Shown piece after piece: positions 8,379 to 17,178 of a stretch of 64,000 nt of DNA. The position numbers were made by a program, and so were the translations under genes. The stretch covers positions 1,674,001 to 1,738,000 of the forward strand of contig OW818699.1 in assembly GCA_942493385.1 (NCBI GenBank), given 5' to 3'. The notes under the pieces are model-generated. The model made no database searches and was not told the DNA's origin. It worked only from the letters and a program-made list of their open reading frames with translations. Source of the DNA: UBA8389 sp942493385 (lineage in GTDB: Bacteria > Bacteroidota > Bacteroidia > Bacteroidales > UBA1402). Numbering within the stretch: the stretch's first letter is position 1; each line of letters starts with the position of its first letter.

Positions 8379-9395
8379 ATGAGTGAAACGCTCAAACCCG
8401 TCCATCCGGCGTTGGTTCCCAAAGTGACTTTTTACAACGGTTCCCAAATTCCAGTAGTCGGTCTCGGAACATTTGGTTCAGACAATTACAGTCCTGAACA
8501 GGTAGCAACTGCCGTTAAGCAAGCTATTGCACTCGGTTACAGGCATCTGGACTGTGCTTCAATCTATGGAAACGAAAAAGAAATCGGAGCAGCCTTGAAG
8601 GAGGTTTTCACTGCAGGCATTGTGACCCGCCAAGATCTCTGGATCACTTCCAAAGTCTGGAACAACATGCACAACGACGTGATCGGATCCTGCCAACGTT
8701 CGATGGCCGATCTGGGAGTCGATTACCTCGATTTGTATCTGGTGCATTGGCCTTTCCCCAACCACCATGCAACGGGTGTCACCGTCGATTCTCGCGATCC
8801 TCATGCGGTTCCATACATCCATGAAAATTACATGAAGACCTGGAGAAGTATGGAGAAACTGGTGGAAATGGGTTTGGTGAGAAACATCGGAACGTCCAAC
8901 ATGACCATCGCCAAAATGCAACTTTTATTGCGAGACTGCCGTATCAAACCGGTGGTGAACGAAATGGAAATGCATCCGCACTTTCAACAACCTGAATTAT
9001 TTGACTACCTCGCATCCAACGATATCCGTGCCATTGGTTTCTGCCCCATCGGCTCACCAGGTCGACCCGAACGTGATAAAACACCGGAAGATACCATTCC
9101 CATGGAAGATCCCATCATCGTTGACATTGCTGATAAACACGGCATTCATCCTGCCTTGGTTTGCGTTAAATGGGCTGCCCAGAACGGACAGATTCCAATT
9201 CCATTCTCCGTGAAACCAGAAAAGTTTATGGCCAACTTGCGTTGTGTGACCGAAGATCCGCTCACAAACGAAGAAATGGCAGCCATCAAGACCATCAACA
9301 AGCGCAACCGATTCATCAAAGGACAAGTGTTCACCTGGGTTACAGCCAACGATTGGCACGACCTTTGGGACGAAGACGGCATCATCGCAAAATAA
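8379..9395 (+). CDS. Aldo/keto reductase
   Basis: A 338-residue cytoplasmic NADP-dependent oxidoreductase of the AKR superfamily. The catalytic tetrad is visible: Asp58 and Tyr63 in HLDCASIYGNE, Lys92 in WITSKVWN, and His123 in LVHWPF. The GTFG segment (30-33) and the later PIPFSVKPEKFMANL segment complete the barrel and cofactor site. It is the first gene of a likely operon with a zinc alcohol dehydrogenase, an FucU-like mutarotase and FucP. In that setting it may reduce L-lactaldehyde to 1,2-propanediol or act on a fucose-derived sugar. The exact substrate is inferred, not seen. Confidence 0.88.
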   Translation: MSETLKPVHPALVPKVTFYNGSQIPVVGLGTFGSDNYSPEQVATAVKQAIALGYRHLDCASIYGNEKEIGAALKEVFTAGIVTRQDLWITSKVWNNMHNDVIGSCQRSMADLGVDYLDLYLVHWPFPNHHATGVTVDSRDPHAVPYIHENYMKTWRSMEKLVEMGLVRNIGTSNMTIAKMQLLLRDCRIKPVVNEMEMHPHFQQPELFDYLASNDIRAIGFCPIGSPGRPERDKTPEDTIPMEDPIIVDIADKHGIHPALVCVKWAAQNGQIPIPFSVKPEKFMANLRCVTEDPLTNEEMAAIKTINKRNRFIKGQVFTWVTANDWHDLWDEDGIIAK

Positions 9396-9416
9396 ATTCT
9401 AAAAACAAATACGACA

Positions 9417-10475
9417 ATGGCAACAATGAAAGCAGCCTTTCTGCCCGGTAACAGCACCGTGGTTCTCAAAGATGTTGAAATCCCGGTACCCGGACATGGC
9501 GAAGTTTTGATCAAAATGAAATCGTCCACCATCTGTGGAAGCGACATACGCGCCATCTACCGCGAACACCTTGGTAAAGGACCTGAAGGCTACCAAAATA
9601 AAGTATGCGGACACGAACCCAGTGGACAAGTCGTCAAATGTGGTCCAGGCTTACGCCGTTTCAAGGAAGGTGACCGTGTGGTCGTCTACCACATTTCCGG
9701 TTGCGGCGTCTGCAACGATTGTCGCCGAGGTTACATGATCAGCTGCACCAGTCCCTATCGTGCCGCCTACGGTTGGCAACGCGACGGAGGCATGGCCGAA
9801 TACATGTTGGCTGAAGAAAAGGACCTCGTTTTGTTACCCGACAGCCTTTCCTATTCCGACGGCGCACAGATTGCCTGTGGGTTCGGAACAGTTTACGAAG
9901 GCTTGGAAAAGATTGGCATTTGCGGAAACGACGCGGTGTTGGTGGTCGGTCTCGGCCCAGTTGGCTTGGCTGCTGCCATGCTTGCCAAAGCCATGGGTGC
10001 CAGTAAAATAATCGGTGTTGACACCGTACAGGAACGTATGGACATCGCATTCGAAAAAGGTCTGTGCGATCATGTTTTCCTATCTGATAAAGATGCTTTG
10101 CAAAAAATACTGGATCTGACCGGTGGTTATGGTGTTGAGCGTTCAGTCGATTGCTCAGGCAACACGCACGGTCGTCAACTGTCCATCCGCGCTGCCCGCA
10201 AGTGGGGCAAGATTGTTTTCATCGGCGAAGGTGGTACCTGCGAATTCAACCCGAGCCCTGACATCATTCACGACCAAAAGACCATCTACGGAAGCTGGGT
10301 CACCAACATCTGGCGCATGGAGGAACTGGTGGAACGGATCGAACGCTGGGGCATCCATCCCGAAGATTTGATAACAAACAGATTTTCACTTGATCAAGCT
10401 GCCGAAGGCTTCGCACTTATGAACGAAGGCAAGTGCGGCAAGGTGGCAATTGTTTATGATGAAGAAATAAAATGA
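9417..10475 (+). CDS. Zinc-dependent alcohol dehydrogenase (medium-chain, threonine/sorbitol dehydrogenase-like)
   Basis: A 352-residue MDR-family enzyme. Catalytic zinc ligands are Cys40 (STICGSD) and His66-Glu67 (VCGHEPSG). The structural zinc lobe has four cysteines (96, 99, 102, 110) in the classical C-x2-C-x2-C-x7-C spacing. A Rossmann motif VVGLGPVGLAA follows near residue 180. It oxidises a secondary alcohol or reduces a ketone/aldehyde with NAD(P). It lies 21 bp after the aldo/keto reductase and before the mutarotase and FucP genes, so it probably works on fucose or its breakdown products, for example lactaldehyde. This assignment rests on context. Confidence 0.88.
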   Translation: MATMKAAFLPGNSTVVLKDVEIPVPGHGEVLIKMKSSTICGSDIRAIYREHLGKGPEGYQNKVCGHEPSGQVVKCGPGLRRFKEGDRVVVYHISGCGVCNDCRRGYMISCTSPYRAAYGWQRDGGMAEYMLAEEKDLVLLPDSLSYSDGAQIACGFGTVYEGLEKIGICGNDAVLVVGLGPVGLAAAMLAKAMGASKIIGVDTVQERMDIAFEKGLCDHVFLSDKDALQKILDLTGGYGVERSVDCSGNTHGRQLSIRAARKWGKIVFIGEGGTCEFNPSPDIIHDQKTIYGSWVTNIWRMEELVERIERWGIHPEDLITNRFSLDQAAEGFALMNEGKCGKVAIVYDEEIK

Positions 10476-10483
10476 TATCTTTG
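10476..10483 (+). promoter_or_regulatory. Internal -7 promoter element before the mutarotase-like gene
   Basis: TATCTTTG is an exact TAnnTTTG match starting at the base after the dehydrogenase stop codon, 30 bp before the next ATG. It could allow the mutarotase and fucP genes to be expressed separately from the two oxidoreductases. Confidence 0.45.
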
Positions 10484-10505
10484 GCGAAACTTTAAAAACG
10501 AAGTC

Positions 10506-10973
10506 ATGAGCTGGAAAAAAGAATTCGAAGGAATATTGCCGATGTTGGGGCATCGGAATTGGATTTTGGTGGTAGACAAGGCGTATCCGATGCAAAGTGC
10601 CGATGGTATTGAAACCATTTACACCGGTGATAAGCTGATTTCAGTGCTCAAACATGTGCTGAACTGCATTCAGGAGGAACACCATGTAAAGCCCATCATC
10701 TACACCGACAAGGAAATGCTCTTCATGCGCGACGACCTAAGCAAAGGTGTTGACGCCTTTAAAGCCAGTTTGGCGCAAACAGTTGCTAAATATAAGATTG
10801 AAGTCATTCCGCACGACGAAATCTTCGCCAAACTCGATGAGGCATCCAAGCTTTTCAACGTGCTGGTACTCAAGACAGACTGCCTGATGCCTTACACCTC
10901 CGTCTTTTTGGAACTTGATTGCGGCTATTGGTCGGCTGAACGCGAAAAAATCCTACGAGAACGGATTTCCTAA
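10506..10973 (+). CDS. RbsD/FucU-family sugar mutarotase-like protein
   Basis: A 155-residue cytoplasmic protein. The N-terminal part (LPMLGHRNWILVVDKAYP) matches the LGHGD..VVADA motif of D-ribose pyranases and L-fucose mutarotases, with the catalytic histidine in GHRN. FucU converts alpha- to beta-L-fucopyranose so that the isomerase receives the right anomer. The position just before fucP supports a fucose role. The C-terminal half, ending LELDCGYW, is diverged from the E. coli proteins, so this is family-level recognition rather than proven FucU. Confidence 0.65.
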   Translation: MSWKKEFEGILPMLGHRNWILVVDKAYPMQSADGIETIYTGDKLISVLKHVLNCIQEEHHVKPIIYTDKEMLFMRDDLSKGVDAFKASLAQTVAKYKIEVIPHDEIFAKLDEASKLFNVLVLKTDCLMPYTSVFLELDCGYWSAEREKILRERIS

Positions 10974-11007
10974 GAACACACATACCTAACATTCTAATAC
11001 CTAATTC

Positions 11008-12282
11008 ATGTCTGATAAAAAAGAATCTTCCCTGTTGAAACTAAACGGGAAAAGCATGCTAGTGCCATTCATCTTGGTGACCAGCCTCTTCTTTTTCTGG
11101 GGTGTTGCCAACAATCTGAATGACACCATGTTGGCCGCATTCAAAAAAATAATGAGCATGTCGGATGTCCAAACGTCCTTCATACAGATGGCCTTTTATG
11201 GTGCCTATTTCTGCTTTGCATTGCCTGCAGCTTTGTTCATCAAAAAGTTTTCCTACAAAGCAGGTGTATTGCTCGGCCTCGCCATGTATGCCATCGGCGC
11301 CCTGTTGTATTATCCGGCTGGTTTGACCGGCAATTATGCCTTCTACTTGGTGGCCATTTACGTCTTGGCCGGTGGCTGTTCCATTCTGGAAACAACTGCC
11401 AATCCGTACATCCTGAGCATGGGTTCCCATGAAACAGCCACCCGCCGACTCAATTTGGCGCAGGCTTTCAATCCATTCGGAGCCATGACTGGCATCGTTC
11501 TTAGCATGACCATGATCTTGAATCAGCTTCATCATTCCGACGCTTCCGAGCGCGCCCTTATGTCTGCTGACGCATTGAAAGTAATCCAAACAAAGGAACT
11601 GAGTGCTGTTACGTTCACCTATTTGGGCATCGGCGTCGTTCTGGTGGTTATTTTCTTCATCATGCTGTTGTCCAGAATGCCGAAAGGTTCCGATGCCGAT
11701 ACGTCCTTGCATCTTGGTGCCACGTTCAAGCGCCTGTTCAAGAACAAATTGTACAAATGGGGTGTGGTAGCCCAATTCTTTTATGTTGGCGCACAAGTAG
11801 GAATATGGTCGTTCACCATCCGCATCGTGATGAAAGAACTTGGCTTGGACGAAACCAATTCAGCTTACATTTTCCTACTTTCCATCGGTTTATTCACGGT
11901 AGCCCGATTCTTCTTCACGGCGTTGATGCGCTATGTGAAACCGTCTCTTCTCATCATCGGCGCTTCCATTGCCGCATTTATTCTGACAGGTCTTGTAGTA
12001 CTTACCCATGGCATGTTCCTGGTGGTTTGTCTGGTGGCAATTTCCTTCTTCATGTCCCTCATGTTCCCGACCATATACGGATTTGCGCTGGACGGTCTGG
12101 GTGACGATGCCAAAGTGGGTGCTTCAGGTCTGATCATGGCCATTCTGGGAGGGGCATTGTTGACACCGACACAGGGTTGGGTTTCCGATATGGCTGGCAT
12201 CAACAATGCCTTTATCGTTCCGATGATTTGTTTCGCAATTGTTGGTGCCTACGGATTGATGGCTAGAAGGGCAGGAGAATAG
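11008..12282 (+). CDS. fucP: L-fucose:H+ symporter
   Basis: A 424-residue 12-transmembrane transporter. It has the canonical FucP features LVTSLFFFWGVANNLNDTM at the first helix, ETTANPYILSMG, and RRLNLAQAFNPFGAMTG. FucP imports L-fucose (also L-galactose and D-arabinose) with a proton across the inner membrane. It is 34 bp after the mutarotase-like gene and is followed by a strong terminator, closing the operon. Compared with the transporter at 4942 it is the better match to true FucP. Confidence 0.92.
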   Translation: MSDKKESSLLKLNGKSMLVPFILVTSLFFFWGVANNLNDTMLAAFKKIMSMSDVQTSFIQMAFYGAYFCFALPAALFIKKFSYKAGVLLGLAMYAIGALLYYPAGLTGNYAFYLVAIYVLAGGCSILETTANPYILSMGSHETATRRLNLAQAFNPFGAMTGIVLSMTMILNQLHHSDASERALMSADALKVIQTKELSAVTFTYLGIGVVLVVIFFIMLLSRMPKGSDADTSLHLGATFKRLFKNKLYKWGVVAQFFYVGAQVGIWSFTIRIVMKELGLDETNSAYIFLLSIGLFTVARFFFTALMRYVKPSLLIIGASIAAFILTGLVVLTHGMFLVVCLVAISFFMSLMFPTIYGFALDGLGDDAKVGASGLIMAILGGALLTPTQGWVSDMAGINNAFIVPMICFAIVGAYGLMARRAGE

Positions 12283-12312
12283 GTTTCTTTAAGCAGCAAA
12301 ACATTCTAAAAG

Positions 12313-12345
12313 ACTGCCTCAATACATTGGGGCGGTTTTTTTTTT
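12313..12345 (+). terminator. Rho-independent terminator after fucP
   Basis: Stem GCCTCAAT (12316-12323) pairs with ATTGGGGC (12326-12333), extended by flanking pairs, and is followed by ten T residues (12336-12345). Confidence 0.85.
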
Positions 12346-12411
12346 GGATGTAAAAACGTACAATTAATACAATAACCGTCCAATTTCAACGCAGCTTTCA
12401 AAGGATCCTCC

Positions 12412-12419
12412 TATATTTG
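12412..12419 (+). promoter_or_regulatory. -7 promoter element of the HEXXH protein gene
   Basis: TATATTTG is an exact TAnnTTTG match. It overlaps an in-frame TTG at 12417, which therefore cannot be the start codon; the GTG at 12444 lies in the expected place. Confidence 0.6.
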
Positions 12420-12443
12420 GGGATACCTTTAAAAACACGAGCT

Positions 12444-14978
12444 GTGAAAAAACTTTTTTTATTATTTTTTGTGGGATGCATACTAGCTTTTCCTGTAGAT
12501 GCTTCGCAAGAAGCCGCTGGTGATACACTCAATCTGGCACTAAAAGCCACTGTCACCACTTCGTTCGTTTCCAGCTGGGAGAAACTTGCAGGCGTCAATG
12601 ATGGACTGGTTCCTACCAGTTCCTATAGCACCCAGACCGGTGTCGCCTATGGTAACTGGGATGCAAGCAATGGAAAAACCAACTGGGTTCAGTACGAGTG
12701 GCCCCAGGCACAACACCTTATATCCACCTCTGTATTTTGGTGGTATGATGGTGCTACTCCTAGTAGTGGAGGTATCACTATCCCAATTACCGCTTATATT
12801 ACTTATTGGGATGGTTTTGTATGGGTGAATGCCGGTGAAATCGGTAAAGAGGTGGATATGTTCAATACGAAGATTTTTGATATACGCACCAACAAAATAC
12901 GTATCTATATGGCAGGTACTGTTGCCACCGGTATTTTTGAATGGAAAGCCACCGGAGTTGAAAGTGGACCATGTACTCCAAGTGTGTTGACACCGTATAT
13001 CAAAGTTGGCAACAAGGAAGTACTTCAAGCCAATGCTGGCTCCGTGATGCTTGGCGATTCTGTGATTTTCGATCCACAGGTAGCTGGTAATGGTACATGG
13101 GGATGGTCTGGTCCAAATAATTTGTTGGTTTACAATCGAAAACTAACGCTCAGAAACCTACAACCGGCTCAAGCCGGCACCTATACGGCCAGTTACATCA
13201 ATGATTGCGGTTCCGTTTCAAAACAGTATTACTACTTGACCGTGGACAGTATCGGCGATCCCGGCGATCCAATGGTATGGCCCAGCTACAATCCTACCCT
13301 CAAATACAATTTCAAGGATGAATTCCCGGCATTGGCAATGCCTACCAGAGACAATGTCGATGCTACTCCTGTAGCCGGAACCATTTCTTCCGGTTGGTGG
13401 ACTTTCAAATGGGGTCCCAAAGCCAAATCGCTCATTGATAGTGCTTGTGTCATTCCCATGCTAGCTCGTTTGAACCAGGATTTTGCCTATTTCCGCGATT
13501 CCCTTGGCTGGCCACCGGATAAACGTGTCAAGAATGGATACCGCAGTGCGGTTTATCTTTATGGTTCTGGAATGAATACGGACAACAAAGACAGTACGGC
13601 TTTGGGTGGTTGGCAGGGTTCCATCGGCGGCTATCCAATGATCATTGCTTCGTACTATCCCATTTACAGCTTCAGCCCTAAATGCACCTATAACGACAAA
13701 CTCGCACAGCAGGGCGCCATGGTACATGAAGGCATCCATTCCGTACTAGCCGACCTTCCTGGTTGCAAGAACGCTGCTTGGTTCCACGAAGGTGGAAACA
13801 CCTGGTTGCAGCAAGAAATGGAATCCAGAAAATCCAACAATTACAGCAGCATGGGTTTTTTAAATGCTGCCTCCTTTATCGCCCCATTCATGCCCATCGA
13901 ATGTTACACCGGCTGGCTTCAAGACGATTCTTTCGGTGGCCCGGCTGCCGAAGGCGTCAATATGAACAACGCTGCTGGTGCACAACTTTGCACCTGGCGT
14001 AATCTGCTTGGTGGTGTACAGTACAGCAATATTTTCCCCACCTTCCTAGGCATGACCTTGGGTTCGGGAAGTATTGCTTGGATTTGGAGAAACTGTCCCA
14101 CCAGAGTCTTGGAAGGTGTGTCTGCCAAATTAGGTGACCGTGCCATGCGCAGGCTTATTACCGAATACCGTGCCAAACAAGCCACGCTGGACATGGGCAA
14201 ATGGACCAATGCCACCAAAGCTTTGCTGAACAATAATTTCGGTGGAACCATTCAAGCCGAATGGCAGCCTTCTTGGAAAGCACCAGCCGCATGGTATGCT
14301 TCCCCATATGTCCGTACCACCACGAGTCCAACCGGTTTGATCACACCCGAATACAGAACCACCCCCGGATGGTCCGGTGCCAATCAGATTCCGCTTGCTG
14401 TGACCGGTAACGAAGTGATCATCAATTTCCAGCCTTTGTCTCCCAACATGACCTGTCAGCTATGTTACCGCACTCGTGCCGGCGCCATTGTCTATAGCAA
14501 GGTTGTGAATGGTGGAGATTGTACATTGAAGTTGAACTCAGTACCTGCAAACAACGTTGTCTTTGCAGTCATCTGCAACACCGATTATATTTACGAAGGC
14601 GACACCACCCGTAAGAAGCATTTTGATTACCGTCTGCAGAAGGTCAAAGGGGTTACCACTGTAGCCCAATACACAGCCAGATGGTACGATTGGACTCAAA
14701 CAATTGCTGTTGATGTGGCAACTCCCAAGGCTGCAGTTTCACCTATGACATTCAAGAACCCGATCCAACAAGGTGAAGATTTGAATTTGGTGTTTGAACA
14801 GCCATTAACGGCACCCACCGAAATCATCATCCGAAACTTATACGGTCAGGTCGTCTTTAAGAAGTTGGTAGAAGGCACAACAACACTTCAAACCAACAGA
14901 TACCTTCAATCTGGCATCTACTTGGTTTCTTCAAGAAGCTCAGGCAAGGAGCTAGTACAAAAACTACTAGTCAAATAA
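12444..14978 (+). CDS. Secreted HEXXH metallopeptidase-like protein with type IX sorting domain
   Basis: The product is about 844 residues from a GTG start, chosen because a promoter box overlaps the alternative TTG. After a signal peptide (KKLFLLFFVGCILAFPVDA) come an F5/8-type carbohydrate-binding-like domain (about 30-170), an Ig-like segment (about 180-270), and a central region with HEGIH at about residue 428 and FHEGGNTWLQQE some 20 residues later. HEGIH fits the HEXXH zinc-protease signature and the second motif could supply a further ligand. The last ~75 residues (IIIRNLYGQVV, SGIYLVSS, ending VQKLLVK) are a type A Por secretion tail, so the protein is exported by the type IX system. 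Substrate unknown; a glycoprotein or cell-wall protein is possible. Confidence 0.75.
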   Translation: MKKLFLLFFVGCILAFPVDASQEAAGDTLNLALKATVTTSFVSSWEKLAGVNDGLVPTSSYSTQTGVAYGNWDASNGKTNWVQYEWPQAQHLISTSVFWWYDGATPSSGGITIPITAYITYWDGFVWVNAGEIGKEVDMFNTKIFDIRTNKIRIYMAGTVATGIFEWKATGVESGPCTPSVLTPYIKVGNKEVLQANAGSVMLGDSVIFDPQVAGNGTWGWSGPNNLLVYNRKLTLRNLQPAQAGTYTASYINDCGSVSKQYYYLTVDSIGDPGDPMVWPSYNPTLKYNFKDEFPALAMPTRDNVDATPVAGTISSGWWTFKWGPKAKSLIDSACVIPMLARLNQDFAYFRDSLGWPPDKRVKNGYRSAVYLYGSGMNTDNKDSTALGGWQGSIGGYPMIIASYYPIYSFSPKCTYNDKLAQQGAMVHEGIHSVLADLPGCKNAAWFHEGGNTWLQQEMESRKSNNYSSMGFLNAASFIAPFMPIECYTGWLQDDSFGGPAAEGVNMNNAAGAQLCTWRNLLGGVQYSNIFPTFLGMTLGSGSIAWIWRNCPTRVLEGVSAKLGDRAMRRLITEYRAKQATLDMGKWTNATKALLNNNFGGTIQAEWQPSWKAPAAWYASPYVRTTTSPTGLITPEYRTTPGWSGANQIPLAVTGNEVIINFQPLSPNMTCQLCYRTRAGAIVYSKVVNGGDCTLKLNSVPANNVVFAVICNTDYIYEGDTTRKKHFDYRLQKVKGVTTVAQYTARWYDWTQTIAVDVATPKAAVSPMTFKNPIQQGEDLNLVFEQPLTAPTEIIIRNLYGQVVFKKLVEGTTTLQTNRYLQSGIYLVSSRSSGKELVQKLLVK

Positions 14979-14982
14979 AGGA

Positions 14983-15016
14983 AAGCCCGGGCTGAAAAGT
15001 CCGGGCTTGCTTTTTT
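14983..15016. terminator. Bidirectional terminator between convergent genes
   Basis: Stem AAGCCCGG (14983-14990) pairs with CCGGGCTT (15001-15008), followed by six T. It lies between the HEXXH gene and the convergent rhamnogalacturonan lyase gene. Confidence 0.75.
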
Positions 15017-15025
15017 AAGAGCGTT

Positions 15026-17107
15026 TTAACGCGACTTTGGTGTAAAGATAGTGGCAGGTTTCGGAGCCTTCATTCCAGTTCCTAGGTAGAAGCTCGGATA
15101 CGGTGGTTGGTTGTAAGCCGTGTTTTGCCAGGAAATGGCGCAGCGGTACTGAGCATCATGCATCAACGTCACTAGGCGGAGATCCGTTGGAATGGTGGTG
15201 CTGAAAATTCGCAATTCCTTGTTGTCCAGTGTACGGAGCATCACTTCTTCCCGCCAGTCACCGAATAAGTCGGCACTCAGGTTTGGCGTAGCCTTGGTTC
15301 CGTTGATGGACATGCAGCTGTCTGCTTTGAACAATACCTCATCTTGACCTAATTCCCAGTTCCATTTGAAAATGGTGTTTTTGTCTAGTAATTCACGGTC
15401 CGGTGTTCCGTCCCACCAGATGCCAAAATTGCAAGAGCGGGGTTTCTTATCGGAAATCTTCACACCTTTTGAGGAATACAATCCATCGGTAGCCACACTC
15501 CAGCTTTCGTAACCCAAGTATCGAGGATCGATGTCGGCAGTCATGCCACGACCTGTGTCACCAGTACCGGGAAGACCCCAAAGAAGTTTGCCTGTTGCTG
15601 CGTCGCGCATGTGAGCTGCAGAATACCGACCACTTTTTTCATGTACCTGAAACACTTCCATACCTAGTCGTTCAGGATCCAAATCCGAGAAGTGACCTGC
15701 ATCACCATGGCCGTCGCCAGTGCTGTAAAGGCCCTTTCCGTCGTTGTCTATGACTGCAGAACCGTAAACAATTTCATCAAAACCATCATTGTCCACATCA
15801 CCGACACTTAGGTTGTGGTTGCCTTGGCCTGAAAAGGCCTTATTTCCCGGTTTTCCGTCGTAGCTGTCGAAAAACCAGCGTAAACTAAGTTTCCCGTCTT
15901 TCCATTCCCAAGCGGCAAGTGTCGCGCGGGTATAATAACCACGGCACATCACAGCCGACGGATGAACTCCGTCCAAATAGGCAACGGCAGCCAAATAACG
16001 GTCCATTCGGTTGCCACGATTGTCACCCCAAAGACCGGAATCGCCTCGAGCAGGCAAATAATCTACGGTGGAAAGCGCCTTTCCGGTGCTACCTTCAAAA
16101 ACCGTCAAGTATTCAGGTCCGCTCATCACCATGCCAGCCAGAGGATTTTCACCTGTACCGCCACCAGGGCGTTGACCACCAAATCGTTGGCCACGGTCAC
16201 GAAATCGTTGCCGAATGCTGTCCAAAGGCAAGTCAATCAGTGCGGTATCACCAGTAATGCGGAGTTGCGTCAGAGTCCAGGCACGTCGCAATGAATCAGC
16301 CCTTGGCCCGGTTGCATTCAAATCGGGCATTCGATTTCCACCTGCACCCATGCCTTTGAACGGATCCATGATGCCATCCTTCGTTTTGATGCGCCAGTCG
16401 GCCTTTGGATCTCCGATGTACTTTCCAATACCGTCTTTAGTACCGTCAGCTGTCTTGCAGATCATTTCAGCCTTTCCGTCACCGTCAAAGTCATAGACCA
16501 AAAATTGGGTATAGTGAGCACCTTCACGAATGTTGGTTCCCAGATTTATTTCCCACAACATCGTTCCATCAAGCTTATAAGCCTGAAATATTGGAGCGCT
16601 GGTAACACCCCCTTGACTGTTGTCCCTTCCGGCACCAGTCATGTGCACCACGATTTCATATTCACCGTCACCGTCCAAATCGCCCGTCGAGCAGTCGCCT
16701 GCCGTATAACGTTCGGGTGTGTTGAGCGGAATGGATAGGTATTGTTTTGGGGAATCCGGCTTTAAGGTGTAATTTCCTTCCGGAGCCCCTTCCGAACGCT
16801 TTAATACAGGCTTTACAAAATAAGAGACGGTGGATTTTCCATCGGAAGCATCCGTAAAGTTCGTAACCAACAGCGGTTGTTCGTTGAGTTTGACAGCAGG
16901 CTTTCCATCCGAACTGCGATACAGGTTGAAGGCAGTTCCCTCCACATCCGTACCCAATAACCTCCAACTTATGAATACGCTGTTTTCACTGGTTCTGAAG
17001 GCGACAAGGCCACGGTTCAGTGCTTCCATCTGTCTGGAATTGGCTGCAAATGAGGTGGTTGCTAGAAGTAAAGCAACCAAGGAAAATAGTAATTTACTTT
17101 TGAACAT
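15026..17107 (-). CDS. Rhamnogalacturonan lyase (PL11-type), secreted
   Basis: A 693-residue protein with a signal peptide (1-21). The N-terminal Fn3-like domain starts MEALNRGLVAFRTSENSVFISWRLLG. It is followed by the eight-bladed propeller of PL11 with repeated calcium-binding loops such as GDLDGDGEYEIVV, YDFDGDGKAEMICKTADGT and GDVDNDGFDEIVYGSAV, and a final LFGDWREEVMLRT, RIFSTT and LMHDAQYR. PL11 enzymes cleave the rhamnogalacturonan I backbone by beta-elimination. A Gly/Arg-rich insertion (QRFGGQRPGGGTGENP) lies near 305-325. It is a paralogue of the next gene. The two probably have complementary endo or exo roles. Confidence 0.9.
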   Translation of the reverse strand: MFKSKLLFSLVALLLATTSFAANSRQMEALNRGLVAFRTSENSVFISWRLLGTDVEGTAFNLYRSSDGKPAVKLNEQPLLVTNFTDASDGKSTVSYFVKPVLKRSEGAPEGNYTLKPDSPKQYLSIPLNTPERYTAGDCSTGDLDGDGEYEIVVHMTGAGRDNSQGGVTSAPIFQAYKLDGTMLWEINLGTNIREGAHYTQFLVYDFDGDGKAEMICKTADGTKDGIGKYIGDPKADWRIKTKDGIMDPFKGMGAGGNRMPDLNATGPRADSLRRAWTLTQLRITGDTALIDLPLDSIRQRFRDRGQRFGGQRPGGGTGENPLAGMVMSGPEYLTVFEGSTGKALSTVDYLPARGDSGLWGDNRGNRMDRYLAAVAYLDGVHPSAVMCRGYYTRATLAAWEWKDGKLSLRWFFDSYDGKPGNKAFSGQGNHNLSVGDVDNDGFDEIVYGSAVIDNDGKGLYSTGDGHGDAGHFSDLDPERLGMEVFQVHEKSGRYSAAHMRDAATGKLLWGLPGTGDTGRGMTADIDPRYLGYESWSVATDGLYSSKGVKISDKKPRSCNFGIWWDGTPDRELLDKNTIFKWNWELGQDEVLFKADSCMSINGTKATPNLSADLFGDWREEVMLRTLDNKELRIFSTTIPTDLRLVTLMHDAQYRCAISWQNTAYNQPPYPSFYLGTGMKAPKPATIFTPKSR

Positions 17108-17178
17108 GTTGGTATGGTATCAGGTATAAAGTACAATAACCCTTAGACCTACAGCGATCAAATAGGTTTAAAAGTTGT

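Noticed and set aside
12417..12443. TTG start for the HEXXH protein
   Set aside because: It lies within the -7 promoter box (12412-12419) and would precede the transcription start.
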